In this document: positions 59,375 through 64,000 of the stretch, piece by piece
Layout: each line of letters starts with the position of its first letter
Position numbering within the stretch: position 1 is the stretch's first letter
NCBI GenBank assembly: GCA_963699055.1
Contig: CAVOTA010000002.1
Span: forward strand, 1,302,001 to 1,366,000
Source of the DNA: Bog-756 sp963699055
GTDB taxonomy: Bacteria; Actinomycetota; Acidimicrobiia; Acidimicrobiales; RAAP-2
Direction: 5' to 3'
DNA length: 64,000 nt
Notes under the pieces: generated by a model
Databases searched by the model: none
What the model saw: the letters and a program-made list of their open reading frames with translations, nothing else
Told to the model about the DNA's origin: nothing
Position numbers and translations under genes: made by a program

Positions 59375-61135
59375 ATGGCGCTGGCCACCATGTTCGACGC
59401 ACTCCCCGACCCGACCGTTGCGGTGGCGGTGGCTCCCGGGGGCCAGCCCGGTCTGGCGGCCCGGACGGCGGCGGTGGGCGAGGCCCTGGGTGGGCTCCTG
59501 GCCGACCTCGACCCCGGGCTCCTGGTGGGACCCGATGCGGTGGCCCTGTACGCCTCCTTCGCCCGGATGGAGCGCCTGGTGGTGGCGGCCAAGACCCTGC
59601 TCGCCCCCCGGATCGCCCAGTCGGGGTGCTGGGAGGACGAGGGCCACCGCTCCCCGGTGGGCCTGCTGGCCGACCTGGAGGGGGGCTCCCCCGGTGCCGC
59701 CCGGCGCACCCTCGAGGCGGGACGGGCCCTCGGGGACCTGCCCGGGTGCGAGGCGGCCCTGCGCTCGGGCACCCTGTCGGGGCCCAAGCTCACCGAGGTC
59801 ACCCGGGCCGCCACCGTGGACCCCACGGCCGAGGGCACCTTGTTGGCCGGCATCGACCAGGTGCCCCTGCCGGTGGTGCGGGAACGGTGCCGCACCGTGC
59901 GCACCCGGGCCGCCGGGGTGGACCCGGTGGCCACCCTGGCCCGGATCCACGCCGGGCGCACCTTCACGTCGTGGACCGACGCCGAAGGGGCCTTCTGCTA
60001 CTCGGGCACCGACACCCCCGAGCGGGGGGCGGCCCTGCTGGCCCGGCTCCGCCCGGTGGTCGACCGCCTGCGCCACGACCGCCGGCAGGCGGCGGCCCCG
60101 GGCCCGGGTTCCGGCACACGGGGGAGTTCCGGGGGACGGGGACGTTCCGGGGGACGGGGACGGGGCACCGGTGGGGGCGGCACCGGTGGGGGCGGCACCG
60201 CTGCTCCCCCGCCCGAGTCCGAGGGTGCCCTGCGGGCCGACGCCCTCTTCGTGCTGATCGACGGGGCCCGACGGTCCCGGCCTGGTGATGGCACCGGTGG
60301 TGGCACCGGTGGTGGCACCGGTGGTGGACCCGGTGATGGCACCGGTGGTGGCACCGGTGGTGGACCCGATGGTGAACCCGGTGGTGGGCCCGGTGGTGGA
60401 CCCCGGTCGTCCCGAGCCGGCACCCGAACAACCGGTGGCACCGGTGCCCGGTCCGCCGGTGGCACCGGTGCCCGACCCGACCGGGGAACGGCCGGGGCTG
60501 GCGACCGGGGAACGGGGATCGACGACGACCCGTCCGGCACCGGCGACGACGACCACCGGATGGCCGATCCCGACGACCTCGGCCGGGCCGACGACCTGAT
60601 CACCGCACCGCCGCCGGCCACCGTCATCGTGCGGGTGGACCTGGCCGCCCTGCGTCGGGGACGGGCCCTGCCCGGTGAGCTGTGCGAGATCGACGGCCAG
60701 GGCAGCGTCCCGGTCCCGGTGGCGGCCGGACTGGCCGATGACGCCTTCTTGGCCTGTGTGTTCACCGAGGCCGGGGACATTCGGGCCGTGGCCCACCTGG
60801 GCCGCACCGTCAACCAGACCCTGCGCACCGCCCTGGCCCTGCGGGACCGCCACTGCGTGGTGCCCGGGTGCGGGGTGGGCTACACCCTGGAGATCGACCA
60901 CGTGGTCCCCCTGGAGTCCGGCGGCGACACGCGGCTCGACAACCTGGCCCTGCTGTGCCGGAGCCACCACCGGATGAAGACCTACGGGGGCTGGACCCTC
61001 GAGCGCACCGGGCCCACCGACGAGGACCCGCGGTGGACGTTCACCCCGGAGCCCCCCTTCGGCCAGGAGCCCGACCTCGGACTCGACCGGCCGGCGGAAC
61101 CCGACGGGACCGACGGGGCCGACGGATCCGGCTGA
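59375..61135 (+). CDS. DUF222 protein with C-terminal HNH endonuclease domain
   Basis: A 586-aa protein of the 13E12/DUF222 group. Residues about 25-235 are the helical DUF222 domain (ARMERLVVAAKTLLAPRIAQSGCWEDEGHRSPVGLLADLEGGSPGAARRTLEAGRAL, then TRAATVDPTAEGTLLAGI). A Gly/Thr/Arg/Ser-rich linker of about 170 residues encoded by tandem repeats follows. The HNH domain is CVVPGCGVGYTLEIDHVVPLESGGDTRLDNLALLCRSHHRMKT, with two CxxC/CxxH zinc ligands and the catalytic His. Such multi-copy genes are common in actinobacteria and often behave as mobile or intron-like elements. Strong gggagg ribosome-binding site. Confidence 0.9.
   Translation: MALATMFDALPDPTVAVAVAPGGQPGLAARTAAVGEALGGLLADLDPGLLVGPDAVALYASFARMERLVVAAKTLLAPRIAQSGCWEDEGHRSPVGLLADLEGGSPGAARRTLEAGRALGDLPGCEAALRSGTLSGPKLTEVTRAATVDPTAEGTLLAGIDQVPLPVVRERCRTVRTRAAGVDPVATLARIHAGRTFTSWTDAEGAFCYSGTDTPERGAALLARLRPVVDRLRHDRRQAAAPGPGSGTRGSSGGRGRSGGRGRGTGGGGTGGGGTAAPPPESEGALRADALFVLIDGARRSRPGDGTGGGTGGGTGGGPGDGTGGGTGGGPDGEPGGGPGGGPRSSRAGTRTTGGTGARSAGGTGARPDRGTAGAGDRGTGIDDDPSGTGDDDHRMADPDDLGRADDLITAPPPATVIVRVDLAALRRGRALPGELCEIDGQGSVPVPVAAGLADDAFLACVFTEAGDIRAVAHLGRTVNQTLRTALALRDRHCVVPGCGVGYTLEIDHVVPLESGGDTRLDNLALLCRSHHRMKTYGGWTLERTGPTDEDPRWTFTPEPPFGQEPDLGLDRPAEPDGTDGADGSG
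60118..60402. repeat. 12-bp-type tandem repeats coding the HNH linker
   Basis: Units related to ggtggcaccggt (and gttccgggggacg upstream) are repeated through the linker and translate as GTGG/GGTG and RGSSGG. The repeat keeps the frame because its period is a multiple of three, so copy-number change would lengthen the linker without a frameshift. Confidence 0.75.
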
Positions 61136-61238
61136 CGGTCGGTCGGTTCCGGCTGAGGGTCGGTCGGGGCCGACGGTTCCGACTGAGGGTCGGCCGGGGC
61201 CGGCTGAGGGTCGGGCGGGGCCGGCCGAGGGTCAGGTG
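61132..61238. repeat. 21-bp degenerate repeat after the HNH gene
   Basis: Five imperfect units of ctgagggtcggtcggggccgg starting at 61132, 61153, 61183, 61204 and 61225, the first overlapping the HNH stop codon (tga at 61133-61135). They separate the HNH gene from the convergent EthD-like gene. Confidence 0.8.
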
Positions 61239-61264
61239 ACCTGGTGGGGGTCAGCCGTCGGCAG

Positions 61265-61996
61265 TCACGGCAGTGGCGCCACCAGGTACTCACTCATGGT
61301 CGAGCTCCGGAGCCGCCCGAGGTCGAGGCATGCGGACACACTGTCGAGCATCCGGGTGACGTTGGCACCGAGTTCCTCGTCCGTCGTGGCGTTGAAGAAG
61401 AGCTTGGGATCGGCCACGTGGTCCACGGACGGCCAACCTTCGTCGACGATGCCGCCGATCTCGGGTGCATCGTCCGTCAACGACCGGACCACCTCGTTGC
61501 GCACGTACCGGGTGCGGGGCTGCAGCTCGCCCGACACCGGCGACTGGGTACCGTGCCAACGGGTGATCCACTCCCGGTAGTCGAGACCCTCGGGGCGGTG
61601 GATCAGAGCGACGGTCAGGACGCCCGGCGACCGCTCCCCGTCGGGCCAGTCGCGTGCATTGGCGTACGGGGTGGTGCCGTAGTCGTCGTAGAGCGACTCG
61701 ACGACCAGGTACGACGCCGTCGGGAGGCGCAGGGCGGCCAGTGCGGGGGCGATCTCCGACGTCCGTTCGTAGCAGTCGAGCCACATCGAGATCTCGGCCA
61801 CGTGGGGCTGCTCCCCCTCCGGGGCCGGGGCCGGGGACGGCGCCGCATCGGCCGCCGAGTCGTGGACGTTGAACGTCACCGCCCGCGCTCCGCCACGTCG
61901 CAGCCGGGGCACGGTCTCCTCGATCAGCTGATGGCGCAGGGTGTCGCCGGACTCGGCGTCACCGGGGCCCCAGACCAGGGCGATGACCTTCTCCAT
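61265..61996 (-). CDS. EthD-domain protein
   Basis: A 243-aa protein with a ferredoxin-like EthD fold repeated twice: the N-terminal MEKVIALVWGPGDAESGDTLRHQLIEETVPRLRRGG, and GVLTVALIHRPEGLDYREWITRWHGTQSPVSGELQPRTRYVRNEVV with a second WPSVDHVADPKLFFN. In the EthD family such proteins assist degradation of ethers or polyketides, or act as monooxygenase-like partners; substrate unknown here. The ATG is preceded by gaggagc. The next gene upstream on the same strand, 44 nt away, is a carboxymuconolactone-decarboxylase-like protein. Confidence 0.83.
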   Translation of the reverse strand: MEKVIALVWGPGDAESGDTLRHQLIEETVPRLRRGGARAVTFNVHDSAADAAPSPAPAPEGEQPHVAEISMWLDCYERTSEIAPALAALRLPTASYLVVESLYDDYGTTPYANARDWPDGERSPGVLTVALIHRPEGLDYREWITRWHGTQSPVSGELQPRTRYVRNEVVRSLTDDAPEIGGIVDEGWPSVDHVADPKLFFNATTDEELGANVTRMLDSVSACLDLGRLRSSTMSEYLVAPLP

Positions 61997-62040
61997 GGGT
62001 GCTCCTCGATCCTCGCTCGTCGATCGCCGGACGTCGGCAG

Positions 62041-62562
62041 TCAGCCGTCGGTGGCCGGCGCGGCGTGGGCCGGCACCCGGCAGGCCCCGTCGATGTCGAA
62101 CACCTGGTTGAACCGGCCGAGCGCCAGCCACGACCCGACGCACAGCGCCAGGTCCACCAGCTCGTCGTCCGTGTAGGCGGCGTGGAGCCGCTCCCAGAAC
62201 GCCGCGTCCATCCCCCGGTGGTCGGTGGCGTACCGATCGGCGAACTCGGCGGCCAGCCGTTCGCGCTCGGACAGTCCGGCGCCGTCACCCGACCCGACCT
62301 CGGCGTAGAACGACTCGGGCACCGCACCGGGATCGGCCCCGCGGGACGGCACGTCACGGGCCGTCCGCCAGTCCAGGCACAGGGCGCAGTCGTTGATGCG
62401 GGCCATGGTGATGCGGGCCGCCTCGAACTCGCGCAGCGAGAGCGACGAGTGCTCGTACACGGCGTGCGAGTAGCCACCGGCTGCAGCGGTCAGCTTCGGC
62501 GCCAGCTCGGTCCACACGTGGACGAGCGGATCTGCCCCGGCGGGGACGTCGACATTGGGCAC
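62041..62562 (-). CDS. Carboxymuconolactone decarboxylase / AhpD-like protein
   Basis: A 173-aa helical protein of the CMD family. The redox motif is INDCALCLDWR (C59, C62), the AhpD CxxC. The second half has LSERERLAAEFADRYATDHRGMDAAFWERLHAAYTDDELVDLALCVGSWLALGRFNQVFDID, the expected helix pair. It could act as a peroxidase or disulfide reductase. It precedes the EthD-like gene, so the two may be a small redox/catabolic unit. GTG start. Confidence 0.85.
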   Translation of the reverse strand: MPNVDVPAGADPLVHVWTELAPKLTAAAGGYSHAVYEHSSLSLREFEAARITMARINDCALCLDWRTARDVPSRGADPGAVPESFYAEVGSGDGAGLSERERLAAEFADRYATDHRGMDAAFWERLHAAYTDDELVDLALCVGSWLALGRFNQVFDIDGACRVPAHAAPATDG

Positions 62563-62592
62563 AGGGTCCTCCTCAGCGGATGCGGCGGATCG

Positions 62593-62952
62593 TCACGACC
62601 CGGACGGCTCCGACGACCCGGGCGGCTCGGGGAGGCGGCGGATCACCCGACCGGCAAGGCCGGTCACGTACTGCTCCCAGCGCCGGTCGCCCAGGAGCCA
62701 GAGCCACAGCTCGCGACGGTTGGCCACCACGATCTCGACGAACTCCTCGCGTCCGCATCCCGCCGGCTCCAGCACCGGCTGCCACCGGCTCCACAGCCAG
62801 ACCCCGATGCAGATGTCGTCGGAGAACCCGACCCGCCAGTCCCCGCCGGCCAGCAGGGCCTCACGCAGGCCCACCCGCAGGTCCTCGGGCTCCGGTGGGA
62901 ACTCGAGCACCGGAACCGCCGGATCGAGGGCGGTGTCGTCCAGGGTGGTCAC
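62593..62952 (-). CDS. Conserved hypothetical protein
   Basis: A 119-aa soluble protein with a tryptophan-rich core (GDWRVGFSDDICIGVWLWSRWQPVLE and RRELWLWLLGDRRWEQYVTGLAGRVIRRLP). No signal peptide and a single CxxxxxxC-like pair (ICIG, GCGREE). No family recognised. Start GTG 62952 is defined by TAGCGT 7 nt upstream. It lies 30 nt upstream of the AhpD-like gene on the same strand. Confidence 0.65.
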   Translation of the reverse strand: MTTLDDTALDPAVPVLEFPPEPEDLRVGLREALLAGGDWRVGFSDDICIGVWLWSRWQPVLEPAGCGREEFVEIVVANRRELWLWLLGDRRWEQYVTGLAGRVIRRLPEPPGSSEPSGS

Positions 62953-62959
62953 GCCGTCC

Positions 62960-62965
62960 ACGCTA
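62960..62965 (-). promoter_or_regulatory. -10 element TAGCGT, leaderless start
   Basis: Minus-strand TAGCGT ends 7 nt before GTG 62952. Confidence 0.5.
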
Positions 62966-63013
62966 GCCAACCCGCCCGTCGCCGGTCGCCCGGCCGGCCG
63001 TTTCCCCCACCGC

Positions 63014-64000
63014 TCACCGGTCGGCCACGACCGGGGCGCGGTCCGTGCCGTCGTAGTGGGACACGTGCTCGGCGTAGTCGATGAACAGCGGCGCGTCGGG
63101 GTCGAAGGGACGGCGCAGGCTGTCGAAGGCGACCCGCTTGTCGAACGCGTCCAGCTTGACCAGGGCCTCGGGGTGGTCGAGGTCACGGAAGTCGAGGCGT
63201 CCCCTGGCGTTGTCGAGCGCCCGGCGACCGCGCTCGGATCGGACGAGCACACTGCTCCACCCATCGGTCGACCCGACGCTCCCCACCGAGAGGTCGGCGG
63301 AGCGGCCGAGGAAGTCGGCGCACTCGTCGCACCCCTTGAGGGCGGCTCCGTGGAAGTTCTTGACCGGCTCGTCCACGGCCAGCTCGCCGTCGCGGTACTC
63401 CACGATCATCCGGCCGCGGATCACGTCGACCTTGCTCACCCGGTCGATGTCGATCCCGCGCTCCTCGCGCAGCAATTCGAGCATGAGGCCCCGGTAGTCG
63501 AAGCTCTTGGTGCACAGCAGGGCGATGGTCAGCACCACGGCGTCGATCCGGTGGGCACCCGTCGGCCACCGACGGGACTGCATCGCCCGGATGCCCTGGA
63601 TCTCGCACGGGGTGCCCACCACGGCGATGCGGGGCTTCGCCGGCAACTGGTAGCGCGACAGGTCGAGCTCGGCGAGGGCCATCGTCTGGTTGTAGAAGCT
63701 GCCCGCCGACTCGAGGATCTCCTTCGCCGTGGTGGCGAGATGGGAGACGCCCTTCCAGGGCTGCTCGGGATCGTCACTGGGTCGGGTGACCACGGCGCCG
63801 TCGATGTCGCCGGCGGCCAGCGCGGCGATCAGGAGGGCCGAGACCACACCGCCGTCCTGGGCGCCGTCGGGTCGCGCTCCCGCCCGCACGGCATAGGCGT
63901 CCATGACGGCCCCGAGTCCGTCGCCGGGAGGGCCGCCGGTGATCTTCCAGTAGGTGTCACTGGCGTCGGCCCGCTCGACCGACGCCGCCGCCACCTCGTC
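63014..64000 (-). CDS. Coenzyme F420 hydrogenase/dehydrogenase beta-subunit (FrhB) family, partial
   Basis: The gene is cut by the window end; 328 residues remain. FrhB-family landmarks are GARPDGAQDGGVVSALLIAALAAGDIDGAVV, the VVGTPCEIQGIRAMQ motif, IALLCTKSFDYRGL and the late GAALKGCDECADFLGRSADLSVGSVGST cysteine segment. FrhB proteins bind F420 or FAD and a 4Fe-4S cluster and pass electrons between F420H2 and a partner redox protein. Fewer cysteines are visible than in hydrogenase FrhB, so the cluster content is uncertain. The missing 5' part should carry the N-terminal iron-sulfur motifs. Confidence 0.85.
   Translation of the reverse strand, partial: DEVAAASVERADASDTYWKITGGPPGDGLGAVMDAYAVRAGARPDGAQDGGVVSALLIAALAAGDIDGAVVTRPSDDPEQPWKGVSHLATTAKEILESAGSFYNQTMALAELDLSRYQLPAKPRIAVVGTPCEIQGIRAMQSRRWPTGAHRIDAVVLTIALLCTKSFDYRGLMLELLREERGIDIDRVSKVDVIRGRMIVEYRDGELAVDEPVKNFHGAALKGCDECADFLGRSADLSVGSVGSTDGWSSVLVRSERGRRALDNARGRLDFRDLDHPEALVKLDAFDKRVAFDSLRRPFDPDAPLFIDYAEHVSHYDGTDRAPVVADR

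Overview
The window is a very GC-rich actinobacterial chromosome segment with about 58 genes. The gene set fits a member of the class Acidimicrobiia: a beta-oxidation cluster rich in MaoC and acyl-CoA dehydrogenase genes, a DUF222/HNH protein, a mycothiol-type DsbA-like reductase, an F420-type FrhB protein, a DUF3817/DUF2079 membrane complement, and many start codons sitting 6-8 nt downstream of a lone TANNNT hexamer (leaderless style). This placement is inferred from gene content only.

Layout. 1-2.5 kb: tail of a pentapeptide-repeat protein, a 28-bp perfect palindrome, an IS256-family transposase and a DUF3024 gene. 2.5-8.6 kb: a tRNA-Arg(CCU) gene whose 5' end and upstream flank (about 79 bp) recur as a direct repeat at 8.52 kb. 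The roughly 5.9 kb between the copies looks like a stress module (alcohol dehydrogenase, CsbD, PRC-barrel, small helical protein, P-type H+-ATPase) whose genes mostly use Shine-Dalgarno starts. 9-16 kb: small housekeeping and accessory genes (YdeI-like, VOC, Asp/Glu racemase-like, APH-like kinase, GNAT, P-loop kinase, PilZ) and an ArsR remnant. 16.4-26.4 kb: carbohydrate block with a 59-aa zinc-ribbon microprotein abutting a GH38 alpha-mannosidase, an ALDH3, a DUF1023 hydrolase, a winged-helix regulator, a GH78-like rhamnosidase and a DHA2 exporter. 26.5-37.7 kb: GT2 + PIG-L pair, OYE reductase, CysQ, PaaI thioesterase, D-aminoacylase, DUF3817 pair, aquaporin, YgjP protease, DMT-like protein and a DnaQ-fold exonuclease whose 3' end is tandemly repeated.

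37.7-47.4 kb is the most interesting block. A minus-strand run (acyl-CoA dehydrogenase, CoA-transferase, two half-size MaoC-like hydratases, second acyl-CoA dehydrogenase, then a large MFS transporter) diverges from a plus-strand pair (an HMG-CoA-synthase-like/DUF35 fusion and an SCP2-type thiolase) across a perfect 8-5-8 operator-like inverted repeat. The fusion contains no cysteine at all, so it lacks both the HMGCS nucleophile and the DUF35 zinc ribbon. Together the genes could activate an acid to its CoA ester, dehydrogenate and hydrate it, then cleave it, in the manner of the mycobacterial sterol side-chain enzymes.

47.4-64 kb: a TenA/PqqC-like protein, YhhN, a frameshifted Rv2466c-like reductase, an ABC ATPase with an upstream 18-bp minisatellite, a DUF2079 protein, lipoproteins, a secreted phosphoesterase with a PGRS-like glycine-rich tail, YchF, a DUF222-HNH protein with a repeat-built linker, an AhpD-like/EthD pair and an FrhB-type protein cut by the window end. 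No CRISPR array, rRNA or phage genes were seen. All coordinates and residues were read by eye; no database search was possible.
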